DNA from: Symsagittifera roscoffensis
Lineage: Eukaryota > Xenacoelomorpha > Acoela > Convolutidae
Direction: 5' to 3'
NCBI RefSeq assembly: GCF_963678635.1
Contig: NC_087063.1
Coordinates: 73,987,617 to 74,051,616, forward strand
Length of the DNA: 64,000 nucleotides
The notes under the pieces were generated by a model. That model searched no databases. It was not told where the DNA came from and saw only the letters and a program-made list of their open reading frames with translations. This document shows, one piece after another, positions 10,936 to 20,806 of the stretch (position 1 is its first letter; each line of letters starts with the position of its first letter). The translations under genes were made by a program, and so were the position numbers.

Positions 10936-13617
10936 ACTATCGGCACTGCTTTGGAACGTGGAGGGGCTGAAAACTTCACTTGAGTTACAACCGAATGATT
11001 TTGTCATATCCCGCGACTTTTTACTGTTAACAGAGACTATGGACGTAAACGACACTGAAATAACTGTTTTAACTATTATTCTTCGCCAGCAGTTAGTCAT
11101 GATGTGGGAAGACCGTCAGGCGGTATCGCTATTGCGATCAGTAAAAACATTCAATCAAATAGCTGCATCATTTTTAGATCCCAACACGTTCTTATTGTGA
11201 AAGTCAAAAACTGCAAAATGAACTTTTTGGTATCGCATTTTCAACCTTGTACAAAACTAGAGGATATCATTTTTGACATATCCAAAGGACTATCCGGAAT
11301 CGACAAGGAAGAGCTTACGATCATTGCAGGAGATTTTGACTGTCGCCTGGATCGGGGCGAAAGAGGCACTGACTTATTGGATATCTTATGGGAATTAGGG
11401 TTTGATTGTCTCAATAGCTCCCAGGCACCAACATACTACTGCCATAATGGCCGCAGTGCCATTGATTTAGTGTTTACAAACAACCTACAACTAACTTCAC
11501 ACAATGTGACTATCACAGAAAAATCTGCTACAAAGCACTGCACCGTTGGATTCAAAGTTCACACCGACGTTGAAAGAGCCGACAGTTAGACTGCTCATAT
11601 CAGAAAAATCGATCTGGAAAAGCTAGAATACAAACTTAAAATCCTCAGCACGCCGTGTGTCGAGTCGTTGGATCGATGGTACAGAAACTTCATCTCGGCA
11701 TTTAGAGAGTCAGTTCCAGTTGCCAAGAAACGGATCTCGAAGGTCTGGTTCGACAGAAGCTGTTATTTGCTCCACGCAAAAGTGAAAAAAACAATGGGAT
11801 CTCTGCAGAAGACAAGAAAATACAGAAAATCTTTGTGTGTTTGCATGTTACAAAAAAGAATTCAAAAAATTATGCCAATCTAAGAAACAGTCTCATGAGA
11901 AAACGAAAGAAGAACTTACCCTCAGCGTAGCAGAGTTTGACAAATCTCAGTTTTGGACCATACTTAAGATCAGAAAACCACCGATCGCACATTGCGCTGT
12001 CAGTTCTGACACCTGGTTTGATCACTGTGATACACTTCTGAATGTTCCGTTATTGTACAACTTTTATCCTGAGAATGCTGAAATTACTGGTTTTCATGAT
12101 TATCAAACTTCATTGAGCGAGCCAATACCCGAAATGAGCAGTGAAATTAAATTAGCAGAAATAACACGTGTAGTAGCCAACTCACCAACAAAAAGCTGCT
12201 GGTCCCGACGGTATCACTAACGAAGTCTTGAAATCTTCTTTTGGGTTAGTGTTTTCATTCCGTATTACATTATTCAATATTTGTTTTACTAACGCTACAT
12301 GCCCTGTTGTATGGCGAGATGTTTACTTAAAACCACTCTACAAAGGAAAAGGTGAAAAAACGGGTCCAAATTCATATAGAGGTATATCTTTGCTTTATTG
12401 TGTTTATAAATGTTATTCCGCTATTCTATACAATCGGTTATGTAACTGGGTTGAACTTCAAAAATTACTTCCTGATACGCAGTATGGGTTTCGAAAGGGT
12501 AGGAGTACCATACTGGCCGTGAAAAAGCTAATTGAATCAATTAGAACAGGAATCCTTTCTAAGAAAAGGTATTACGTCTGCTATGTTGACTTCGAGAAGG
12601 CTTTTGACAAGCTTGACAGACAACTTCTATTCACCAAGCTTCAGAGAAATGGCCTCCCTGTACACTTCACTAAAGTTCTGTACAATCTTTATGTTCAAAA
12701 TAATATCCAAGTGTGCTAGGATGGCTATTTGTCCACCAAAATATCTCAGACCATTGGCGTTCCACAAGGCGATAAGTTGTCACTGCTGTTGTTTGCAATA
12801 TTTTTAGCAGATTCATCTGCAGAAATTGAAAGCACAGGCTGCTTCACAATTTTTTACGCCGATGACTTAGCGATTGGGTCGACCGAGCTTGACAATGTTA
12901 AAAACGCAATGTTTGTACTCGAAAAATATTGCCAGAGAAACAGTCTCAAAGTGAATGTTGGCAAAACTAAGGTGGTGAAACACAGAAAGGGCAGAAGGCT
13001 GGCCAGGACCGACCAATTATTTTTCAACAATACAGAAATCGAATTCAAGGATTCGTTTGAACACTTAGGCATAGTGCTACCTACTAAATTTTTAGGTTCC
13101 AAGCACCTAGAACATCTCAAGAAAAAAGCCTATGCTGCCTCTTGCTCTATACAATCCAAAGTCCAACTCAGAAAAATTTGTTTTAAGTCCTCGGTTAGAC
13201 TCTATGAGAGCGTCATATTTTCTCGATGTTTTCAGCGAAGTGTTATCACAGAAGGAAAGAGACGAACACTTTACCAAAGTTGCTGGGTTTTATTTCAAGA
13301 AATGGATCGGAATAAGTATTTATAGCAGAACACACAAAATTTGTGCATTTTTTGTTCAATAATGACTTTTTGGGCTTACAAAACTGTAGTCCTGCGCACA
13401 GGAGAGAAAGAGGTATTTTTTACAGCAAAGGCTTTCATCATGTTTTATGTCATAAAGAGCGCTGTTACGAATCTGCAGACGATGAGACATGTAGTTGCAA
13501 GTACTGCGGCTGTGTGATTACCTCAGATATGCACCTTGAAACTTGTGTCGGTTTCTCACAACACAGAACAATCCGGCAAAAAATCAAGGAAGTTTACAGG
13601 TTGACATTTGATCCATG
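10936..13617 (+). pseudogene. CR1-like LINE ORF2 (APE endonuclease and RT), broken
   Basis: The endonuclease appears as LLWNVEGLKTS at 10945, then GRPSGGIAIAIS, IIAGDFDCRLDRGE and AIDLVFTNN within 11104-11589. The RT follows with NSYRGISLL and YVDFEKAFDKLDR (12228-12719), GVPQGDKLSLLLFAIF and FYADDLAIGS (12729-13325). A C-terminal cysteine cluster (CSCKYCGC...HLETC) lies at 13343-13617. The RT catalytic YADD is intact but the frame changes several times (near 11100, 11590, 11880, 12220, 12718, 13240). In a living element this protein nicks DNA and reverse-transcribes its own RNA. Confidence 0.85.
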
Positions 13618-13619
13618 AG

Positions 13620-14500
13620 CGGTACCAATATTGGAAGTGGAACTGAACAAAAACTCTTTTTTTCCACTTTTTGTCTCATTGAGATGTTGAATTCACATAA
13701 TATTATTATGTTGCACGAATCATCGTGATGACTTTTTTCTTGGCATCCAGAAATCTTGCATTTTTGACATTCATGTAGTGAAGGTATGTGAAACGAGATT
13801 TCTACACTTTCCCATATTTTGAAGCCATCCATTCTCGATTTGTAAGCCCAGTCCTTCAGGTTTTTCTCTTGTTTTTCGTTTTGTATTTTAACTTCTAAAA
13901 TTGGTCTTCCTGAGTAAACATACTGACCCGGTTCAGTTACGATACAGGTCTCACGTTGGAATATGGGGTTATGAATTATGTCTTCTGGCAATTGGAGAAT
14001 TAATTTCGCTTCGATATCGTTGCATACATAAAGCAAGTTCGACAATTTGATTTTTGCTAGTTTAGGGTAAATGTTCTTGGGTCTATGAGACCTTGGAAAG
14101 CATCCCATGGGAAATACCGTCCTGTTAAGTAGATTGATTCCTTCGCTTTTGATGCTAGTTATGAATTGCTCTGCTTCGGGGGGAGCAATAACTGTCAGTT
14201 TATGAAGTTTGCGGTCATCTTTCGTCACATTTATTGTTTTTGAGATTGTCATCTTCTGTTGCATTGTTGTGGGGAATTGTTTAATTATATCGGAAGCACA
14301 ACTTCGATATGCCTGCGCCAAATTTTCAGCTGACTTTAGTATTTCTCTCGAGAATGGGGGATGATTTTGATTATTTGGATTTGTTTTGTTTCTGTCGTCG
14401 ATTTGTTTGCTGTTAGCGCATTTCTGAAAGTTGTCTTCGTTTCAATCAGCACTTCGTGAGTAATTGCTAGCTGAGATTCCGTCAGTTGTTGTTGACTCAT
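13620..14500 (-). pseudogene. LINE copy A ORF1, N-terminal part
   Basis: The ATG at 14500 on the minus strand opens MSQQQLTESQLAITHEVL. After a frameshift near 14370 the 245-codon frame at 13584-14321 continues the protein. A Cys/His cluster (CQKCKISGCQEKSHHDDSC) about 170 residues into that frame resembles a zinc-binding knuckle. The true ORF1 sequence stops at the insertion junction near 13620; the last few codons of the frame (13584-13619) belong to the CR1-like LINE. Presumed role: nucleic-acid-binding ORF1 protein of the L1/Tx1-like family. Confidence 0.65.
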
Positions 14501-14714
14501 GACTTGGTTTTACTCAATGGGGTGCAAAAAAGCCTTCACCCGGAGATATACTTGAAAAAAAAATAGATTTTTCTCTTTCAAAATGTAGAAATCAGAAGGC
14601 AAAAACATCAACTTTTTTTTTTTCAAATTGTAAATTAAATTTGTTTAGTTAAGAGTTTCATAATCAATATGTACAACAAATAACATCATATTTGTTCAAT
14701 TGACATTACTTTTA

Positions 14715-14732
14715 CCGGATACCGGGTATCCT
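14715..14732 (-). repeat. LINE 3'-UTR hairpin (copy B)
   Basis: ACCGGATACCGGGTATCC contains a 6-bp stem GGATAC/GTATCC around a CGG loop. It lies about 100 bp inside the element's 3' terminus, in the same place as in copy C. Copies B and C lack roughly 220 bp of the 3' region present in copy A but keep this hairpin. Confidence 0.5.
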
Positions 14733-14771
14733 GGTTTGTTGCTGAAGTCTTACATTTCCTTATAGTTTATA

Positions 14772-17328
14772 TCAGAAGGAGCAATTTGTATTTCTCATCT
14801 TCCATACTTCCCATGACACAAATGTTTGCAAGTTGATTTTCCATGACGTCGATGATTTTGAATATGCACCACGAATAACCGAAACAACATACTTAAGTCT
14901 TGCAATGTTGGTTGATACAAAAACGTCACGCCAATTGTTAATCTGTAATATGTTTCTTGAAGGTTGTAGCGAGGGACAACTGAAAATTAGGTGTTCGAAT
15001 GTTTCGCATTCTAAATTACAATAGAAACATTCGGGGGCATTCTCGAGAAATAAAAACCACCGCTTTTCTCGATCTTTAAAAACAGCGTATGCAAATTTAT
15101 AAAGAAAGTTTTTTTCCCATACATCAAGCATTGAATTTTTCCAAATTTTGCCTGTAAATTTAATCAATTCTTCTTCTGAACAGAGGTAACGGTTTGCTGC
15201 AAAACCCAAGCGGAAAATCGCAGCTCGATGAAAACTACAGTTTTTTAAGCAGAAATAATAAACATCTCGCGATTTTGTCTGTTTTGTTATAATTAAACGG
15301 CTATTGGTACTGTTTGAAAATATTGCAAAATCACTTGAACTTTTTTCAATAGAGATATTCGTATTTCTCAACAAATTTTCGATTTCTTTCGGTAAAATTG
15401 AATCTGTTGGTAATAAACTATTTTGATCTGACATATCAGAAGCAAAGAAATCGATAATTTTCATACTAAAAAGTTTAAGTTGTAGGCATGGTAAGCCTAT
15501 CCCACCATCTAAGATGGGGTGATATAAAACTTCTTTTCTTATGTCGAGTCTGCTTGTTTTTTTCAATTCTGTATTTAATAATTCTTGGCATTTACTAACA
15601 GTATCCAAGTTAACTGTAGTATGACGAGCCAAATGAAAAAACTTAGGGAGAACATAAACTGACAGTGTTAATGATTTGGCCCTCAAAGATTTACTAAGTG
15701 AAATTAACCCGCGATGTTTTTGAATTTGTGAACTCAACAATAATTCAATATTTTCAATTTTTTGGGAAGTGTAAAACAAGACACCAAGTATTTTTGTTTC
15801 CTTGACTGTTTTATAGGGTAATAAATCAGGTTTGGAAAGCACTTCGCTTTTACTTATGTTAATCATCATTTGAGTTTGTTTGCAAAATGTATCGATTAAG
15901 CGAAACAACCTGTCAATACATCGGATTTTGATAAGGCAAGTTATGTCGTCTGCATATGAAACTAGTTTGGGGCACAATATCCCGAAACCTCCAATTGCTT
16001 CTGTAGATTCAATTGCTTGAAGAAGGGGTTCGATAAAAACTATGAATAAAAAAGCGGAAAGAGGGCAACCTTGTCTCACACCGCGATGAATTTTGAAGCT
16101 GGCTGATAAAAAACCATTTATCTCAATTACTGCTTTTAAGTCTAAATACAAAGTTTCAATAGCTCTAACTGAAAGCTCATCAAGGTTTAACCCTTTCAAA
16201 ATTTTGATGAGAAGTGATCTGTCAACTCTGTCAAATGCTTTAGAAAAGTCCAATTTTACAGCACATGAACCTCGGGTAGCCAGTCGTTCTGGAGTAATCG
16301 CTTTTTTCAATTTTCGTATTGCTGTGTGCATTTGTCTTCCAGGCAAATACGCGTGCTGATGGTTTTTTACAACTTTGCAAAGGTCATTTTTAATTCGATT
16401 ACAGACTACATGGGCAAAGATTTTCGCATCAGTATTCATAAGGCTGATGGGGCGAAAATCTTGTACTGCTATGGCATTTTCAGATTTCGGGATTACTTTG
16501 ATTATTGCTAAATAAAAGCTGTTTGGAAGTTTTCCACCATGAACAAAATGATTAAAAACTTTAGCTAAAATCGAACAAAACTCATCCGTGAAAGTCTTGT
16601 ATAGCTTAGAAGTAAGGCCGTCTGGTCCAGGCGAGCTTTTCAAATTCAGTTTGCTTATAGCCAAGCGACCTTCATCTTCTGTAAAGTAATTATAGCCATC
16701 ATTCTCATTTTTTTTGAGCTTATTTTTTGATAAAAATGTCTTTAGTAGTTGATCGGAGTCTGTTGTAGAACTATTTGAAAAAATATTTGAAAAATACTTT
16801 CGAAATTGATTAAGAATATCTTCATCCGTATGATAAACGTTCTGATCAACTTGAATTCTCTTGATTGAATTAATTGTGTTCTTTGATGTCCATTGACTAC
16901 AAAATTTGGGAACACCCTCGAATGTATAGCTGAGTGTTTTCTGAATTTTTCGATAATCTGAAAATCTTTTTCCTTGGAAAATTTTTGAAGATGTTCCAGC
17001 ACCAAATGATATTTTTCAATCAAATTAGGGTTCGGACCTTTTCCGCTGTGAATGCAATCTCTGAGAACATTTTCGTGATACTTCAATAAATTAAGTTCTT
17101 TCTGATCTACACGCTTTTTGTTCTCTTGAATAAACCTCAGAAGGTCACGAAAGATGTGCTTAAAGTTTTCGTAACTACTTGGTGATTCATTTTCGTAAAA
17201 GTTTTTTAGGTCTTCACGAATTAAGCTGGTGTTGTTGTTTAAAATTTCTTCATTTAATTTCCAGTAACTAGGGCCGCGCTGATACAAGTTAGATGGCTTA
17301 ACAAAAACGTGTAAGAGCAAATGATCAG
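14772..17328 (-). pseudogene. LINE copy B ORF2: RT and C-terminal domain
   Basis: A 630-codon frame (14772-16664) spans SSPGPDGLTSKLYK, RPISLMNTDAKIF, KLDFSKAFDRVDRS, GVRQGCPLSAFLF and LVSYADDITCL, then a long C-terminal domain with CFYCNLECETFEHL. All RT palm motifs are intact. The upstream linker (16742-17383) is in another frame because of a one-base loss near 16960 relative to copy C. The WKLN motif in the linker and the RT motif style suggest the L1/Tx1 group. At 17328 the Penelope-like element cuts it off from its endonuclease. Confidence 0.9.
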
Positions 17329-17570
17329 GTAGTTTGAGTGCTCGTGGCCTGCAGGATAATGACCGCCGTAGTTTTGCCCCCACCGATGCTGAGATGGATA
17401 CTCAGGAAAAAACAAACATGGAAATTAGTTTTGAATTACCTGAAGTATTCAAATAAATTAAACAACAATTTCCATCGATTGAAGTTTTTACGGAAATGTC
17501 AAAGCAATGACATAATACCAGATTTTTTGAGATTTCGGGTGCCAGAAAATGGGTTTTTTCGGACCAAGCG

Positions 17571-19946
17571 GTGCATAGCTTTCAATTAAAACTCCTAAGA
17601 ACAGAGATAAATCAGGCAAGGTCAGAAGAGAAGAAGATAGACGATGATCTAGCTAAGGCAAGAGAGGTAGTGCGGAGAGGGATAGATGAACAATGGTGGC
17701 CCTCAATAGCATTTTATCTAAAGCTCCAGGCTAGAATTGCTATCCATGACATCAAGGATAGACATGAAAAGAAGTTAAAAAAGCTAGCAGAGCGGCAGGA
17801 CAGACCGTTAATGAAAGTGAATGACAAATCGGTCAGAGCACTAGATGGCATTGAGCTACCCAAGTGGGTTCATGAAGTGTTAGGTTTTGGCCCAAAGCAC
17901 CCGGTGAGGGATCGTTTCAATGAACTTCACTTTCTTGCGGACATTGATAATTTTTTATCTGAGCTTAAATCGCAAAAGGTACCAGGTGAAAAATTATGTG
18001 AAATTGAAGCTGCTGCAAAATCATACGCTAAACGCGTGCGGCAAACACCGTCGGATAGAGGGATTGAGAAAGCCAGGAAGTATTTGAAGGACAATGGTCT
18101 CTTGGCAGTCCCATTCGATAAAGGTGTTGGCTTCTGTGTAATGAAGAAAACGACATATGAGGCTAAACTAACTGAGCTGCTGCAATCGGAACAATTTAGC
18201 GAAAAACCAGGTTTAACTGATAGTGTTGTTATGAAAATTGAGAAAGACATCAACAAAGAACTGTTGGCCATGAAAAAGAAAGATGAGATCGATGAGGCAC
18301 TGTATAGTAGGCTTAGGTCCACGGGAGGGCAGCCAGCTCGATTATATGGACTGGCTAAAGTACATAAGAAAGGAACCCCTCTCCGTCCCGTACTGTCACT
18401 GCCAGGGAGCTCATATGAACATCTAAATAAAATTTTGGCCAAATTTTTTGACAACATTGAGGGGGCAAACATTGAGACAAACACACAAATGGCTCGGGAG
18501 ATCATAGAGAACATACATCTAGACTATAATGAGAGTATTATCTCCCTGGATGTCAAAAGTTTGTACACTAATGTCCCAGTAAAGGAGGCAATAGATATAG
18601 CACTGAGAAAACTGTACGAACAAACTAGTCCTCCTAAACTGGCACGCGGAACTATGAAGAAATTGTTGAACATGGCTGTAAGTAAGGTGCACTTCAAATG
18701 CAATGGTTTATGGTACGTACAAAAGGATGGGTTGGCAATGGGTGCATCCCTTGCTGTCATTCTTGCCAATTTATGGCTAAAGGAGTACGAATATGCATTA
18801 ATGAAGGAAGTACCTGCGTTGACACAGCTAAATGAAAACCGGAATGGCCTATGCCCTGATTGCGAGCGGAGGGTAACATACAGAAGTAAGGGGATCGAAT
18901 GCGAAGCTTGTTTAAATTGGTACCATTTAAAGTGTAGTAATGTATCCGACAAAGAATATGAGCAAATCTCAGAAATGGTTTGGTATTGTAAGAGATGTAA
19001 AGAGCAGCGAGATCAAGAAAAACCAACAGAAAATGTCAAAGCGTTCCTAAGATATGTAGATGATATTGCGAGGACGGTAAAGGGGGATCCAGATATAGTG
19101 TTAAAAGCAGCTAATGAGCTCTACCCCAACTTACAAATCACTATCGAAAATCCGGATTCGAACGGAGACTTAGCCTTTCTAGATTTGAACATTAATGTGG
19201 ACTCACGAAAAAAGGTAACGGATACTGGGACTATCCTTAACTTCAGAAGCTGCGCTCCATTGCAATATAAACGCAATGTAGTTGAGGGTACTGTTCATCG
19301 AATTTTTAGAAGTACATCAACATGGGAAAACTTTGACAAGGCAATGAAGATTAATAGAGAACAATGGGTGGATAATCAATACCCTGAAAAATGGTCAGAT
19401 GGTGTCGTATTAAGAACGTTGAATAAGATCATCGACCGAAAAGATGACACACGAACAACGGTAACATCAGTCAAGGAAGATCCTTTAAAGGTCAGTGTAC
19501 CCATTATAACATTACAATACCGGGGTAATGCATCAGAGTGGTTTGCTGCCAAACTGCGTCAAAACGCCGGAGCCCAAGTGATATTTACTACGAGAAAGCT
19601 CAAGACTTGCCTACCGTCCCTTAAATCTCCCTTTGCGAACGATTTGAAATCCAGAGTGGTCTACAAGCTCACATGTAGTGGATGTAATTCCACCTATGTT
19701 GGACAAACGGTCCGGCATTTGACCACGCGGATTGAAGAGCATCACAAGGAAGATTCGCCAGTAGGGCAACATTTGAGAGAATGTGACAGGGATGGTAAGA
19801 GCGCTGAGCTTAAGTCTGAGATTATAGATCAATCAAGTAACATACAGAAACTCCTCACTCTGGAGGCCTTACATATTTGGAAAGAACGCCCCAGAATTAA
19901 CACGCGCGAGGAGTTCAGGAGCAGGGAGCTGACATTAAAATTATAG
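17571..19946 (+). CDS. Penelope-like RT / PHD / GIY-YIG polyprotein
   Basis: The 791-codon frame starts at a GTG; no ATG is near, and coding-like sequence continues upstream across two stops, so the true start is unsure. RT motif A is SLDVKSLYTNVP (Asp about 327), motif B is GLAMGASLAVILANL (about 387), and motif C is RYVDDIA (Asp 497-498). A C4HC3 PHD-type zinc finger (CPDC...ECEAC...WYHLKC...WYCKRC, residues 428-476) lies between motifs B and C. The C-terminal GIY-YIG endonuclease begins VVYKLTC (about 696), with YVGQT at 709, an Arg at about 722 and a Glu at 765; the Cys/His pattern CSGC...EHH...H fits Penelope nucleases. It would nick DNA and prime reverse transcription at the nick. The frame is open throughout, so it may have been active recently. 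Confidence 0.9.
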   Translation: MHSFQLKLLRTEINQARSEEKKIDDDLAKAREVVRRGIDEQWWPSIAFYLKLQARIAIHDIKDRHEKKLKKLAERQDRPLMKVNDKSVRALDGIELPKWVHEVLGFGPKHPVRDRFNELHFLADIDNFLSELKSQKVPGEKLCEIEAAAKSYAKRVRQTPSDRGIEKARKYLKDNGLLAVPFDKGVGFCVMKKTTYEAKLTELLQSEQFSEKPGLTDSVVMKIEKDINKELLAMKKKDEIDEALYSRLRSTGGQPARLYGLAKVHKKGTPLRPVLSLPGSSYEHLNKILAKFFDNIEGANIETNTQMAREIIENIHLDYNESIISLDVKSLYTNVPVKEAIDIALRKLYEQTSPPKLARGTMKKLLNMAVSKVHFKCNGLWYVQKDGLAMGASLAVILANLWLKEYEYALMKEVPALTQLNENRNGLCPDCERRVTYRSKGIECEACLNWYHLKCSNVSDKEYEQISEMVWYCKRCKEQRDQEKPTENVKAFLRYVDDIARTVKGDPDIVLKAANELYPNLQITIENPDSNGDLAFLDLNINVDSRKKVTDTGTILNFRSCAPLQYKRNVVEGTVHRIFRSTSTWENFDKAMKINREQWVDNQYPEKWSDGVVLRTLNKIIDRKDDTRTTVTSVKEDPLKVSVPIITLQYRGNASEWFAAKLRQNAGAQVIFTTRKLKTCLPSLKSPFANDLKSRVVYKLTCSGCNSTYVGQTVRHLTTRIEEHHKEDSPVGQHLRECDRDGKSAELKSEIIDQSSNIQKLLTLEALHIWKERPRINTREEFRSRELTLKL

Positions 19947-20195
19947 TACATGTTTAAACTTGACTAAAATTGCAATTTTTGAAAAAATAAACTGACATGT
20001 CAGTTTGGATAAAACATCAAATCGAAAAATTATGACTCAAGTAACAAAAAAGTATGGAAATTGTTATAATCGATGAAATAATGATTACGTAATAACAGAT
20101 GTAAGAATGTGATTGGTTAAAAATTTCTAACATGTTCTTTTTGAATTTCATACATGATCTTTGATCATTTTATTGTAAATAAAAAAATTTTATAT

Positions 20196-20228
20196 CCTGA
20201 CGATGCACAAAATGTGCGAAAACGTTTG
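20196..20228 (+). ncRNA. Hammerhead-ribozyme-like motif at the PLE 3' end
   Basis: The CTGACGA core (20197-20203) is followed by a hairpin GCACA-AAA-TGTGC (stem II) and then GAAA with ACGT (possible stem III). Penelope-like elements are known to carry minimal type I hammerhead motifs in their terminal regions (Cervera and de la Peña). I could not convincingly pair stem I, so activity is uncertain. An AATAAA-like stretch lies just upstream, near 20178. Confidence 0.55.
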
Positions 20229-20251
20229 AATTAACAATTTTAAAAAATTCT

Positions 20252-20806
20252 TATTGATATTTGAATGCTTTGCATAGAATCATACACTGTTTCGAATTTT
20301 ATGAAGACATAATCTATGCGTGCAAAAGTTTTATGTTGTTTGTCATAATGTGTATAATCACAAAAATCATTCTTGAGTGCAAAATCAACAAAACCAAAAC
20401 AGTCAAGAATTTGTTCTTTGAGTTGGGTAAATCGTTTGATACGTGCATCATTTAACTTAAGTATTGAAGAACTGTTAATATTATCATAACTCAGCGCATT
20501 AAAGTCACCCATCATGATAATTTTCGAGTTGTTAGGTAAAAATCTGATGCTTAATTTCAGGGAATTCAAAGTTGCTCGGAATGAAATTGGGTTCGCATAA
20601 ACGTTGATAACAAACCAATCAAGTTTGACAAACTTTAACAATTGAAAACCTGTACTTGAAGCAATTATTTTAGCAGGACTCAAGTTTGATGACCATAACG
20701 TTAAGAAACCACCAGGATTATTTGAGCCCGGTATGAAATCGAATAAAACATTATATTTATCCAGTAAACTCAAATGTATATTTGTAAGTTTCGAAATTTT
20801 TGCTCG
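20252..20806 (-). pseudogene. LINE copy B ORF2: endonuclease part
   Basis: The minus-strand frame (20240-20773) holds an APE-type endonuclease fragment with WFVINVYANP, IIMMGDFNALSYDN and ARIDYVFIKF. It is the N-terminal continuation of the RT at 14772-17328, separated by the PLE. The start of the nuclease domain (the CIQEAK region seen in copy A) is missing because the copy ends at the copy C poly(A) junction. Confidence 0.85.

Larger units (their letters stand above)
10225..13618 (+). mobile_element. CR1/Jockey/I-superclade LINE inserted in copy A
   Basis: This plus-strand non-LTR element has an ORF1-like region and an endonuclease-RT region, and sits inside the minus-strand ORF1 of LINE copy A. 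Its left edge lies between 10200 and 10256, where AATTGTTGTGATAAA occurs twice in tandem. Its right edge is at or just after the ORF2 stop codon at 13615-13617, leaving almost no 3' untranslated region. All its frames are broken. The exact clade needs a phylogeny. Confidence 0.75.
6236..14611 (-). mobile_element. L1/Tx1-like LINE copy A, split by a CR1-like LINE
   Basis: Read on the minus strand this copy has a 5' leader (14611-14501), ORF1 start (14500-13620), an inserted plus-strand LINE (about 10225-13618), ORF1 remainder (10224-9738), ORF2 (about 9790-6604) and a 3' region ending in a T-run at 6240-6250. It is the only copy here with both ORF1 and the 5' end of ORF2. Many stops and frameshifts show it is old. 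Its 5' leader directly abuts the poly(A) tail of copy B. Confidence 0.75.
17329..20251 (+). mobile_element. Penelope-like element (PLE) with PHD finger and GIY-YIG
   Basis: This ~2.9-kb plus-strand element is inserted in LINE copy B; the LINE sequence resumes at TATTGATAT. It has a short leader, one long ORF (17571-19946) encoding a Penelope-type RT and GIY-YIG endonuclease, and a 3' region with a hammerhead-like motif at 20196-20228. I saw no second pseudo-LTR copy and no clear target-site duplication. Two in-frame stops upstream of the ORF (near 17450 and at 17508) may mean the N-terminus has decayed. Confidence 0.85.
14612..20806 (-). mobile_element. L1/Tx1-like LINE copy B, split by a Penelope-like element
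   Basis: The 3' end is the T-run at 14612-14622. ORF2 runs from 14772 to 17328, is interrupted by the Penelope-like element (17329-20251), and resumes at 20252 with the endonuclease up to 20806. Comparison with copy C shows the uninterrupted sequence across this point (around 23540-23560), which fixes the insertion site. Copy B lacks ORF1 and the start of ORF2; its 5' end abuts the poly(A) tail of copy C. Confidence 0.85.
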
